NCBI RefSeq assembly: GCF_000212415.1
Contig: NC_015500.1
Span: 2,852,001-2,916,000, forward strand
Direction of reading: 5' to 3'
DNA from: Treponema brennaborense DSM 12168
Lineage (GTDB): Bacteria; Spirochaetota; Spirochaetia; Treponematales; Treponemataceae
Length of the DNA stretch: 64,000 nt
In this document: positions 44,872 to 53,962 of the stretch, piece after piece
How the letters are laid out: every line of letters starts with the position of its first letter
Position numbering within the stretch: position 1 is the stretch's first letter
Position numbers and translations under genes: made by a program
Notes under the pieces: model-generated
The model's database searches: none
Seen by the model: only the letters and a program-made list of their open reading frames with translations
Told to the model about the DNA's origin: nothing

Positions 44872-47800
44872 ATGGCATCAAAATTTATTACAAATACAAA
44901 TGGCGAAAAATCACTTTCTGAACGTATACAGGGACTTACAAAAAGTAGTTCAAAACTTGATTTCCTTGTGGGATATTTCTTCTTCTCTGGTTTTTGTGAA
45001 ATATATAAAGAAATTGCAGATAAGCCGTTACGTATTTTAATTGGAATGGATGCCGAAGTTGATTTAAATAATTGTATTTACGAATACACAACTGAATTAG
45101 GAAATAAGAAAAATACTGATTCAAAACTTACAATTAGAAATAAGTATTTTGAAAGCTTAAAAAAGGCAATTAACAAAGCAGACAATCTAGATACAAAAGA
45201 AGTGGAAGACTCTTACAGGCTGTTTGTTGAAAAACTAGATAACGGTACTTTGGAAGTAAAAAAAACAAAAGACCCAAATCATGCAAAAATGTATTTGTTT
45301 TACATTCCGGCAGAAAAAACAACATCTGGTGAGGATGAAAGCAAACTGATTATAGGCTCAAGTAATTTTTCTTTGCAAGGATTAAAAGCCCGTAATGAAG
45401 TAAATGTTTTTTTACAAGAAGAAGCAGATTTTACAGATGCAAAAAAAATATTTGAAACACTTTGGAATGAAGCTATTCCATTAGTTAATGTAGATAATAA
45501 AGATGAGTTTAAAGAAAATGTTTTATCCCACACTTGGCTTGAAGCACTCCCAACTCCATACTTAATGTACATCAGAGTTTTGTATGAATATTTCAAAGTT
45601 AGCAAAGATTATATAAAAACACCAAAAGAGCTTACTTCAGACGGCATGACAGAATTTTTTGATGTATCGTATCAAGTTGATGCTATTCGTGACGGTGTAG
45701 CAAAAATTAAAAAACACTCTGGGGTTATTGTTGCAGACGTTGTAGGTTTAGGTAAATCAATTATTGCGTCTGCCATTGCTGCAAACTTAGACTGTAAAAC
45801 TGTAATTGTTTGCCCACCTCATTTAAGAACACAATGGGAAGATTATGCTTCAGATTTTAAGCTACGAGGATGCAAAGTTTACACTGCAGGAAAACTTGAA
45901 GAAGCTGTAATGCAAAATAAAAACGCTCAAGACCTTGTTGTAATAATTGATGAAGCTCACCGTTACCGAAATGAAAACACAGTTGATTATGGATTTTTAC
46001 ACCAATTATGTGCAGGTAACAAAGTAATTTTACTTTCTGCAACTCCATTTAATAACTGCCCCGAAGATATTTTTTCCTTAATAAAACTGTTCCAAATTCC
46101 AGCTCATCCTACAATTCAAACTGTAAATGATTTAGGAAATCAAATGGAACAACTTGTTATAGAATACAAAAAATTAAAAAAAGACCATCGCAATAAAAAA
46201 GCTAATGAAGCTCAGTTTAACAAAGAATCAAATGCATTAGCAGAAAAAATACGCGAAATTCTTGACCCTGTAATTATACGCCGAACTAGAGTTGACCTAG
46301 AAAAGCTTGATAAATACAAAAGTGATTTAGACTCACAAAATATTAAATTTTCTGACGTTCAGCCACCTAGCTCGCAAAATTATGAACTTGGCGAGCTATC
46401 ACCTTTGTACATAAAAACCTTAAATAATTTAACTGGTGCAATGGAAGATACGAGCGACGATGAAGATGACGAAAATGAAGAATCTAAGATAACTTTTAAA
46501 CAAAAAAACAATTCTCAATTTGGATTTTACGGTGCACGTTACAAACCATTAACGTATCTAAAAAAAGACACAAAAGATAAAAACAAGATTGATAAAAAGC
46601 TTATCAACAAATATAAAGTTTATTTTGATGATGTAGAAAACTTTGCTTCTGGTCAACGTAATATGGCAGAGTTTATGAAACAGTTGCTTGTACGCCGTTT
46701 TGAAAGTTCAAAGTATAGTTTTATAAAAACGCTTGAGAATATCAATAAATCTATGCTTACTCTAAAACGTTGGTATACAGAACTCCATAGAATTCCTATG
46801 ATAAAAAAAGTTAAATTACCTGACATTGATGAAATTCTAGAATTACTAGATGACACTACAGATAGCCTTTTTAGCGAAGATGATATTTTGCAATCAACCC
46901 TTTCTAAAGAAAATGAAAAGGGTGTTTGGTACATTGATTCAGAAGACCTTTCTCCTGATTTTGAAAAAGAGCTTAATTCAGATATAGCTCTTATTACAAG
47001 TTTTATAAACGACTGGAAAGCTACAAAAGAAGATCCAAAACTTAATAGCATTATTAAAACAATTCAATCATCTGTAAAAAAAGAACATAATCGTAAAATC
47101 ATCATCTTTACAGAGTTTTCAGATACTGCCGATTATTTGCAGGAAATGTTTGCAAAAGAAAAAATCCGCTCAATGATGTATTCCTCTAAAGTTGCAAGTA
47201 AAAGCGGCAGAGAAACTATCCGTTACAGTTTTGATGCTGGCTGTCCAGCAAATTTGCAAGTAGACGATTACGATGTACTTATTGCAACAGATGCAATTTC
47301 TGAAGGATTCAGTTTGCATAGAGCAGGCACAATTTACAATTATGACATTCCTTATAACCCAACACGTGTAATTCAAAGAGTTGGACGAATTAACCGTGTA
47401 AACAAAAAAATGTTTGATAAACTTTATATCTATAACTTTTTCCCTACTGCAACAGGTGAAGAAATAAGCCATACTGCAGAAATTTCTACATTTAAAATGA
47501 AGCTGTTTCAAGCAATTCTTGGAGCAGACACAAAGATTCTTACCACTGATGAAACAATTGACGGTTATTTAGGAGCAAAGTTTGCAGAAGCAGAAAATGA
47601 AGCAAACTCTATTTCTTGGGACGTTCCATTTAGAAACGAACTAAATACTTTAGAAAAAGAAAAAAGTCCTTTACTCGAAATGGCAAAAGAATTACCACAA
47701 AGGTGTCGTCTTGCCCGTAAAAACGTGAACTGCACAAATGCAAAAGAAGATTTATTAAATAAAGAACTTTTTGAAGATATAAAAGAAAAAGGTGTTTTAC

Positions 47801-48285
47801 TTTTTTCTAAAAAAGGTGATTCTTACAGATTCTGCTTTACTTCTCTTGACAGCTCTACAGTTTTAACATCTCCAGAGCAAGCATTAACGCTATTTAGGGC
47901 AACAGAAAAAGACGAAGGTACAAAAGTAACAGATGCCTTCTATTCACTTTACGAAAGAGCAAAAGTCGAAAGCGGGCACGTAAAAACGACAAGACAAAAA
48001 AGTAAAACTATACAAGAGGCTCTAATTAAGATTAATAGTTTGCTACGTACTGTAACAAATGAAAATCAAAAAGAATACTTGGAAGCCATCCGAAATGTGA
48101 TTAGTTGGGACAGTATTCCGTCTTTTTACATGAAGAAAATTGCAAAGATGAAAGAAGCTGGAGAAGAAACTATAACAAACTTAAAAACAATTATATCAGA
48201 TAAATATCTTGAAACAATTTTAGAAAAAGACAACAGAATAGATTCTGAACCAGAAACAATACTTTTATCAGAAGAGTTACAATAA
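44872..48285 (+). CDS. PLD-nuclease/SNF2-helicase fusion protein
   Basis: A 1137-residue protein. The N-terminal domain has a single phospholipase-D type site: HAKMYLFY (near residue 136) with GSSNFSLQG about 25 residues later, the HxK and GSSN of PLD nucleases. SNF2/DEAD helicase motifs follow: VADVVGLGKSII (Walker A, about 291), VIIDEAHRYRN (DEAH, about 360), LLSATPFNN (about 390), and the C-terminal lobe with LIATDAISEGFSLHRA and QRVGRINRVNK (about 800-840). A charged acidic insert lies near 520. It probably translocates on DNA and cuts, as the restriction subunit of the system encoded here. The next gene begins 11 bases after its stop. Confidence 0.85.
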   Translation: MASKFITNTNGEKSLSERIQGLTKSSSKLDFLVGYFFFSGFCEIYKEIADKPLRILIGMDAEVDLNNCIYEYTTELGNKKNTDSKLTIRNKYFESLKKAINKADNLDTKEVEDSYRLFVEKLDNGTLEVKKTKDPNHAKMYLFYIPAEKTTSGEDESKLIIGSSNFSLQGLKARNEVNVFLQEEADFTDAKKIFETLWNEAIPLVNVDNKDEFKENVLSHTWLEALPTPYLMYIRVLYEYFKVSKDYIKTPKELTSDGMTEFFDVSYQVDAIRDGVAKIKKHSGVIVADVVGLGKSIIASAIAANLDCKTVIVCPPHLRTQWEDYASDFKLRGCKVYTAGKLEEAVMQNKNAQDLVVIIDEAHRYRNENTVDYGFLHQLCAGNKVILLSATPFNNCPEDIFSLIKLFQIPAHPTIQTVNDLGNQMEQLVIEYKKLKKDHRNKKANEAQFNKESNALAEKIREILDPVIIRRTRVDLEKLDKYKSDLDSQNIKFSDVQPPSSQNYELGELSPLYIKTLNNLTGAMEDTSDDEDDENEESKITFKQKNNSQFGFYGARYKPLTYLKKDTKDKNKIDKKLINKYKVYFDDVENFASGQRNMAEFMKQLLVRRFESSKYSFIKTLENINKSMLTLKRWYTELHRIPMIKKVKLPDIDEILELLDDTTDSLFSEDDILQSTLSKENEKGVWYIDSEDLSPDFEKELNSDIALITSFINDWKATKEDPKLNSIIKTIQSSVKKEHNRKIIIFTEFSDTADYLQEMFAKEKIRSMMYSSKVASKSGRETIRYSFDAGCPANLQVDDYDVLIATDAISEGFSLHRAGTIYNYDIPYNPTRVIQRVGRINRVNKKMFDKLYIYNFFPTATGEEISHTAEISTFKMKLFQAILGADTKILTTDETIDGYLGAKFAEAENEANSISWDVPFRNELNTLEKEKSPLLEMAKELPQRCRLARKNVNCTNAKEDLLNKELFEDIKEKGVLLFSKKGDSYRFCFTSLDSSTVLTSPEQALTLFRATEKDEGTKVTDAFYSLYERAKVESGHVKTTRQKSKTIQEALIKINSLLRTVTNENQKEYLEAIRNVISWDSIPSFYMKKIAKMKEAGEETITNLKTIISDKYLETILEKDNRIDSEPETILLSEELQ

Positions 48286-48296
48286 AAGGATAACAA

Positions 48297-49706
48297 ATGG
48301 CAGAGTCACAAAATATTGAATATAAAGAATCTTGGCGCGATGAATATCTTAAATGGATTTGTGGTTTTGCAAATGCGCAGGGAGGCAAAATCTATATTGG
48401 TATTGATGATAATGGAAAAATAATAGGTGTAAAAGATTCAAAAAAGCTTATAGAAGATATTCCGAATAAAATTCGTGACACGCTTGGAATTGTTGCCGAC
48501 GTAAATCTGGTAAAAAAAGAAAGCAAAGAATACATTGAAATTTCAGTTTTACAAAGTGCATATCCTGTAAATTACAAAGGTGAATATCACTATAGAAGCG
48601 GAAGCACAAAACAGCTTTTACAGGGAACAGCGCTTACTCAATTTTTGCTTTCAAAAACGGGAACAAAATGGGAATCTGTCACAGTAGATAATGTTAAGAT
48701 AGAAGACCTTGATAAAGAAAGTTTTGATATTTTTAAGCGTGAAGCATTAAAAAGCCAACGCATGACAAAAGCAGACCTTGCAATGACGAATGAAGAGCTT
48801 TTAGATAGCCTTCATCTTTTACAAAATGGAAAACTTACACGAGCTGCCGTTTTACTTTTTTACAGAGAACCAGAGCGGTGGTACAAAGGTTGTTATGTAA
48901 AGGTTGGATACTTTGGACTTGGTTCAGATTTACAATATCAAGATGAAATACACGGTTCTTTGATGATTTTAGCAGACAGAACAGTAGAACTAATTTACTT
49001 AAAATACCTAAAAGCATTTATTACTTACGACGATTTAATTAGAGTTGAAACATATCCAATTCCAAAAGATGCAATGCGTGAAGCTGTTTACAATGCACTC
49101 ATTCATTCAAATTATGCTGCTGGTTCACCAATTCAAATACGTATACATGAAGACCAAATTTATATTAGCAATGACTGCGTATTCCCTACTGGATGGACAG
49201 AAAAAACTTTACTAGGACATCACCGTTCAGAACTGTATAATCCGGACATTGCAAAAACTTTTTTTAGAGCAGGCTACGTAGAATCTTGGGGACGTGGTAT
49301 TCAAAAAATTTGTGAATTATGCAAAGAAGCCGATGTGCCTGAACCTGAATACATTGTTCATCCATACGACATAATGCTCTGTTTTAAAACAAAAGTAGGC
49401 AGAAAGATTATAGAAACAGATGAGAAACTACCTGTAAATGAGCCGCTAAATGAACTTCAAACTACCCAGAAAACTACCCAGAAAACTACCCAGAAAATTA
49501 CCGATAGTCAGATTAGTATTCTTAATGAAATAATGAATAATCCTCAAATAGGAAGAAAAGAATTAGCACAAAGAATAAGTAGTATTTCTGAGGATGGTGT
49601 AAAATACAACCTTAAAGCACTTCAACAGAAAAAAATAATTAAACGAGAAGGTCCTGACAAGGGCGGTTATTGGAAAATAATACAGCAAGAAGACAGAGGA
49701 GAATAA
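48297..49706 (+). CDS. AlbA_2-domain ATP-binding protein of the island 2 system
   Basis: A 469-residue protein. The N terminus reads ESQNIEYKESWRDEYLKWIC, then NAQGGKIYIGIDDNGKIIGV, which is the AlbA_2 (Schlafen-like AlbA) domain. The middle has a GHKL-like ATP-binding pattern (AVYNALIHSNYAAGSPIQIR, then WGRGIQKICELCKEAD). The C terminus is a winged helix (GRKELAQRISSISEDGVKYN), reached through a linker with the tandem repeat TTQKTTQKTTQK. It is placed between the helicase and methyltransferase genes with gaps of 11 and one base, so it is part of the same operon. A regulator or nucleic-acid sensor of the system is likely; its precise role is unknown. Confidence 0.75.
   Translation: MAESQNIEYKESWRDEYLKWICGFANAQGGKIYIGIDDNGKIIGVKDSKKLIEDIPNKIRDTLGIVADVNLVKKESKEYIEISVLQSAYPVNYKGEYHYRSGSTKQLLQGTALTQFLLSKTGTKWESVTVDNVKIEDLDKESFDIFKREALKSQRMTKADLAMTNEELLDSLHLLQNGKLTRAAVLLFYREPERWYKGCYVKVGYFGLGSDLQYQDEIHGSLMILADRTVELIYLKYLKAFITYDDLIRVETYPIPKDAMREAVYNALIHSNYAAGSPIQIRIHEDQIYISNDCVFPTGWTEKTLLGHHRSELYNPDIAKTFFRAGYVESWGRGIQKICELCKEADVPEPEYIVHPYDIMLCFKTKVGRKIIETDEKLPVNEPLNELQTTQKTTQKTTQKITDSQISILNEIMNNPQIGRKELAQRISSISEDGVKYNLKALQQKKIIKREGPDKGGYWKIIQQEDRGE
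49458..49502 (+). repeat. In-frame 12-base tandem repeat in the AlbA_2 gene
   Basis: ACTACCCAGAAA occurs three times in a row, followed by a variant ending AAATTACC, coding for TTQK units. Changes in number would not shift the frame. Confidence 0.7.
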
Positions 49707-49707
49707 C

Positions 49708-52700
49708 ATGCAAACATTTGACGTAACAAAAAAATACAACAAGGAAGACTTTACAAACTTTTTAAGCGATTTTTTACCAGACGATTTTGTTCCAAACGAA
49801 GAAGAACTGTACGCAGATTTTAAGAACATAAAAACAGGTTTTAGACTTGGTGAATGTAAAAGCCTTGATTTAACAATATTTGAGTTTTCTGTATTAAGTG
49901 TTAATGACCCACGCGTAACTTTAACACGTGAAGTTTGTGCTCTAATGAAAAAATATGAATCATACCCAAACGTACTAGCTGTTTTTTATAACACAGAAAA
50001 TTCTCAATGGCGATTTTCATTAATCACTACAGATTACGAGACAGATAAAGAAGGAAACAATAAACCACTATACTCAAACCCAAAGCGTTTTTCTTTTGCT
50101 TTAGGCGAAGGCTGTAAACGTCATACACCAGAGTCTATGCTTTTTGAAAAAGGCACAGTAAAAGCAACAAAAGACAAGGCTGCACTTGATGATTTAAAAA
50201 GTAGATTTGCAATAGAAGTTGTTACAAAAGAATTCTACTCTGAACTTTTTGCTTGGTACGAATGGGCGTGTTCTGTTGCAACATATCCTGTTGGAAAAGG
50301 CGACAAAGTAGAGCAAGTGGCAAAAAATAACGAAACAAATATTATCCGCTTAATTACAAGACTAATGTTTGTTTGGTTTATAAAGCAAAAGTCTCTTATT
50401 CCAGAGTGGGTTTTTAATGAAAGTGAACTTAAAAATGTTTTAGCCGATTTTGACAAAGAGAGCCTAAAAAAAGGCAACTATTACAATGCAGTTTTGCAAA
50501 ATCTTTTCTTTGCTACATTGAATAAAGCAATTAATGAACGTGAGTTTACCGATAACGATAACGCAGCTAAACACTACGGCATAAAAACACTCTACCGTGA
50601 TGACACTGAAAAATCATTCTTTAAAGTTGACCATAAGAAGATTGTAGAAATTTTTAAGAGTGTCCCATTTTTAAATGGTGGACTTTTTGAATGTCTAGAT
50701 AAACTGGAAGACAAACAAATATATAATGATGGTTTTAGCCGTGAAAAAAATAGACGAGCATTTTTACCGAATGCATTGTTTTTTAGGGAAGAAAAAGACG
50801 GTCACGAAGGTATTGTTCATATTTTAAACCGATATAATTTTACGGTAGAAGAAAACTCTCCTGTTGATATACAAGTTGCCCTTGACCCTGAACTTTTAGG
50901 CAAAGTATTTGAAAATCTTTTAGGAACTTACAATCCAGAAACAAAAGAAACCGCACGTAAAGATTCTGGTTCTTTTTACACACCGCGAGAAATTGTAAAC
51001 TATATGGTAAAAATCAGTCTTGAAAAATACCTACAGCAAAAAATATCGTCCTTAAAACAAGAGGAAGCAGAATTACTTTTTTCAAGCGACGAAACAAATG
51101 CACCTTTTGACGATTCTGAAAAACTAACAAACTGCCTGATGAATGTAAAAGTGTTTGACCCCGCATGCGGTTCTGGAGCTTTTCCTATGGGAATTTTACA
51201 GGCTCTTGTTCTTGCTATAAAAAAACTTAACAGCGATAAATATAAAACAAACAAAGATTTATATAATTTAAAACTGCACTTAATAGAAAATTGCATTTAT
51301 GGCAGCGATATTCAAAGTATTGCGATTCAAATTGCCAAGTTACGCTTTTTTATTTCCCTGATTTGTGAACAAGACAAAACAGAAGACGCAAATAATAATT
51401 ACGGATTTGACCCTCTGCCAAACCTAGAAACAAAATTTGTAAGCGCAAACAGTTTAATTGGCATAAAAAAAGCAGAAAATCAAGGAAACCTTTTTGAAAA
51501 CCCTGAAATACAAATCATTAAAGGAAAACTTACTATTATACGGCAAAATCATTTTAAAGCAAAAACTTTGCAAGAAAAAAAGAGTTTGCGTGAAGATGAC
51601 AAAGCCTTGCGCGAACAATTAATACAGATTTTGCAGGAAGATAAATTTTTTGCACCAGAAGATGCAAGACAAATTGCTAGCTGGAATCCGTATAATCAAA
51701 ATGATGTAAGCTCCTTTTTTGATACAGAATGGATGTTCGGAATAAAAGACGGCTTTGATATTGTGATTGGAAATCCGCCGTATGTACAGCTGCAAAAAGA
51801 CGGCGGCAAACTAGCTACGATGTACGAAAACTGCGGATTTAAATCTTTTGCAAAAACCGGTGATATTTACTGCCTGTTCTACGAAAAGGCACATCAGCTT
51901 TTAGGACAAAACGGGTACTTGTGTTTTATAACCAGCAACAAATGGATGCGTGCTGGCTACGGTGAAAAACTGCGTGCCTTTTTTGCTTCAAACGTTAACC
52001 CGGAAGTTTTAATAGACTTTGCCGGCGTAAAAATTTTTGAAAGCGCAACGGTAGACACAAACATTATGCTCTATTGTAAAGCTAAAAATAAAGGTAAAAC
52101 TCTAAGCTGTGTTACAAAAGGCTTAACACAAGACGGCAGAGATAAATTGAGCGATTTTGTTCAGCAGAATTCATCAGTTTGCAAATTTGATAATTCTGAC
52201 AGCTGGGTAATTCTTTCTCCTATAGAACAGAGTATAAAAAGTAAAATTGAAAAAGTTGGTGTACCACTTAAAGATTGGGATATAAATATTTATCGTGGTG
52301 TGCTTACAGGATTTAATGATGCTTTTATAATTTCCACTGAAAAACGAAATGAAATATTGGCTAATTGCGAAACAGTGGAAGAGAAGACTCGTACTGCTGA
52401 TTTAATACGACCGATTTTGCGCGGCAGGGATATTAAGCGATATTCTTATGATTGGAAAGATTTATGGTTGATTTATATTCCTTGGCATTTCCCTCTTCAA
52501 TCTGATAAATCAATCCAAGGTGCATCAAAGAATGCCGAGCAAGAATTTCAAAGGCAATATCCAGCTGTTTATAATCATTTATTACAGTATAAAAAAGAAT
52601 TACTTTCAAGAAATAAAGCAGAAACAGGAATCCGTTACGAATGGTATGCAATGCAGCGTTGGGGTGCAAATTATTCGGAGGAATTTAATAAGCCAAAAAT

Positions 52701-53082
52701 TGTGTATCCAAACATGACAAAGTTTTTACCATTTGTTTGGGATTCTAAGCAATTTTTGACTAACCAAAAGTGTTTTATTATTACTGGAAACAACACAGCT
52801 TTTTTAACTGCTTTTTTGAATTCATCTTTATTCAAGTATTGTTTTAGAGATTCATTTCCAGAATTACTTGGTGGAACACGTGAACTAAGTAAAATTTTCT
52901 TTGATAAAATTCCGGTAATCAAAGTGGATAAAGAAACAGAGACAAAGTTTAAAGCCCTTGTTAATGACATTCAGTCAGATTATACAAAATCAAAAGCAAT
53001 AGAAATTGATAATATCATTTTTAACTTATACAATCTAACTGATGAAGAAAAATGTGTAATTGGTTACATAGAAGTAAATTAG
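49708..53082 (+). CDS. Eco57I-type N6-adenine DNA methyltransferase with invertible specificity domain
   Basis: A 1124-residue enzyme, one base after the AlbA_2 gene. An N-terminal region of about 400 residues of uncertain function (LTIFEFSVLSVNDPRVTLTR) precedes the methyltransferase core. Motif I is FDPACGSGAFPMGIL (about residue 484) and motif IV is IVIGNPPYVQLQ (about 688), which indicates adenine methylation. The C-terminal part from about 810 is a TaqI-like target-recognition region: IRPILRGRDIKRYSYDW (about 905) is the conserved link between two halves. The segment 52142-52251 is repeated, inverted, at 53853-53962, next to an alternative C terminus and a serine recombinase. The active form should therefore be exchangeable by inversion. 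It resembles PglX of BREX in size, but no BREX partners are present. Confidence 0.88.
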   Translation: MQTFDVTKKYNKEDFTNFLSDFLPDDFVPNEEELYADFKNIKTGFRLGECKSLDLTIFEFSVLSVNDPRVTLTREVCALMKKYESYPNVLAVFYNTENSQWRFSLITTDYETDKEGNNKPLYSNPKRFSFALGEGCKRHTPESMLFEKGTVKATKDKAALDDLKSRFAIEVVTKEFYSELFAWYEWACSVATYPVGKGDKVEQVAKNNETNIIRLITRLMFVWFIKQKSLIPEWVFNESELKNVLADFDKESLKKGNYYNAVLQNLFFATLNKAINEREFTDNDNAAKHYGIKTLYRDDTEKSFFKVDHKKIVEIFKSVPFLNGGLFECLDKLEDKQIYNDGFSREKNRRAFLPNALFFREEKDGHEGIVHILNRYNFTVEENSPVDIQVALDPELLGKVFENLLGTYNPETKETARKDSGSFYTPREIVNYMVKISLEKYLQQKISSLKQEEAELLFSSDETNAPFDDSEKLTNCLMNVKVFDPACGSGAFPMGILQALVLAIKKLNSDKYKTNKDLYNLKLHLIENCIYGSDIQSIAIQIAKLRFFISLICEQDKTEDANNNYGFDPLPNLETKFVSANSLIGIKKAENQGNLFENPEIQIIKGKLTIIRQNHFKAKTLQEKKSLREDDKALREQLIQILQEDKFFAPEDARQIASWNPYNQNDVSSFFDTEWMFGIKDGFDIVIGNPPYVQLQKDGGKLATMYENCGFKSFAKTGDIYCLFYEKAHQLLGQNGYLCFITSNKWMRAGYGEKLRAFFASNVNPEVLIDFAGVKIFESATVDTNIMLYCKAKNKGKTLSCVTKGLTQDGRDKLSDFVQQNSSVCKFDNSDSWVILSPIEQSIKSKIEKVGVPLKDWDINIYRGVLTGFNDAFIISTEKRNEILANCETVEEKTRTADLIRPILRGRDIKRYSYDWKDLWLIYIPWHFPLQSDKSIQGASKNAEQEFQRQYPAVYNHLLQYKKELLSRNKAETGIRYEWYAMQRWGANYSEEFNKPKIVYPNMTKFLPFVWDSKQFLTNQKCFIITGNNTAFLTAFLNSSLFKYCFRDSFPELLGGTRELSKIFFDKIPVIKVDKETETKFKALVNDIQSDYTKSKAIEIDNIIFNLYNLTDEEKCVIGYIEVN
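52142..52251 (+). repeat. Left arm of the 110-base inverted repeat
   Basis: Inside the methyltransferase gene, encoding LSDFVQQNSSVCKFDNSD and the following IEQSIKSKIE. It is identical over 110 bases to the inverse of 53853-53962. Sequence diverges at once on the inner side. Confidence 0.95.
52403..52439 (+). repeat. Inner 37-base inverted repeat, left arm
   Basis: TAATACGACCGATTTTGCGC and the next 17 bases are identical to the inverse of 53665-53701. It encodes the conserved IRPILRGRDIKR between the two variable halves of the specificity domain. Confidence 0.9.
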
Positions 53083-53957
53083 CTATTTTCTACAAAGTCT
53101 ATTTCTTCTTCTGTAAGATTATATATATTGTAAACTAATTTATTAATCTCATTTTCATTTTGCGATTCTTTATATTTAGTAAATAATGCATCAGAAATTG
53201 TATTAGGAACAGGCAATTGTTCAATAAACATAGGTTTATATTCAAAATAGCCACCATTTCTTGTTACTCCAAGATTTCTGATATAGTAATCTGCAAGCTT
53301 TGAATTAAGTATACACAATAAACTCTCACTTGCAGAAACAATCATTGTTGCAGGAGCATTTATCATCATTCCCTTTGGTGCAAAGGAATATGTTGCAGAT
53401 AAGTTAAGATTCCCCCAAACAATTTTTGGCTTATTAAATTCGTCCCAATAACTTATGCTGTCTTGTGTTTCAAACCATTTGTTATTTGTCTTTTTACGGG
53501 CAGTAATTTGTTCGCCTCTTATAATGTACTTTTTGCCAGTCTGTTCAAGACGTTCCATTCCAAAAGTTAGTAAGTATTTTTTTACCGCAGGATATTTTTC
53601 AATATCGTAATGCTTAGATGGAAATGTTGCGATTAAATAAAGTTCCGCCCACTCATACCCATAACGCTTAATATCCCTGCCGCGCAAAATCGGTCGTATT
53701 AGCTCCTCAGTTCGTTTGTTTTCGTCAGCGGTTTTACAGGCGGCTAAAATCTCGTTACGCGTCTCTTTGCTGATAATAAATGCGTCATTGTAGCCGGTTT
53801 TAATGCCGTAATTTATGCTTATATCCCAGTCCTTGAGAGGCGTGCCAACAGCTTCAATTTTACTTTTTATACTCTGTTCTATAGGAGAAAGAATTACCCA
53901 GCTGTCAGAATTATCAAATTTGCAAACTGATGAATTCTGCTGAACAAAATCGCTCAA
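53079..53957 (-). CDS. Silent alternative C-terminal specificity cassette of the methyltransferase
   Basis: A 292-residue open frame on the opposite strand. It starts with the same LSDFVQQNSSVCKFDNSD as the active gene and keeps the same order: conserved segment, variable half (DISINYGIKTGYNDAFIIS), IRPILRGRDIKRYGYEW, second variable half, and an end similar in style (IYNLTEEEIDFVENS versus LYNLTDEEKCVIGYIEVN). It has only a TTG as a start, no methyltransferase core, and lies directly after the recombinase stop, so it is probably not translated as such. Its stop codon overlaps that of the active gene tail to tail. It is a reserve of a different DNA specificity that inversion would attach to the catalytic core. 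Confidence 0.88.
   Translation of the reverse strand: MSDFVQQNSSVCKFDNSDSWVILSPIEQSIKSKIEAVGTPLKDWDISINYGIKTGYNDAFIISKETRNEILAACKTADENKRTEELIRPILRGRDIKRYGYEWAELYLIATFPSKHYDIEKYPAVKKYLLTFGMERLEQTGKKYIIRGEQITARKKTNNKWFETQDSISYWDEFNKPKIVWGNLNLSATYSFAPKGMMINAPATMIVSASESLLCILNSKLADYYIRNLGVTRNGGYFEYKPMFIEQLPVPNTISDALFTKYKESQNENEINKLVYNIYNLTEEEIDFVENS
53665..53701 (-). repeat. Inner 37-base inverted repeat, right arm
   Basis: Inverse copy of 52403-52439 inside the silent cassette. Confidence 0.9.
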
Positions 53958-53962
53958 TTTAT
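53853..53962 (-). repeat. Right arm of the 110-base inverted repeat
   Basis: Inverse copy of 52142-52251. It begins in the last codon of the recombinase gene and runs into the silent cassette. Confidence 0.95.

Noticed and set aside
44872-53082. BREX or DISARM
   Set aside because: The methyltransferase resembles PglX and the PLD and SNF2 domains recall DISARM, but pglZ, brxA-C, drmA and drmB are all absent. Two partial resemblances do not make either system.
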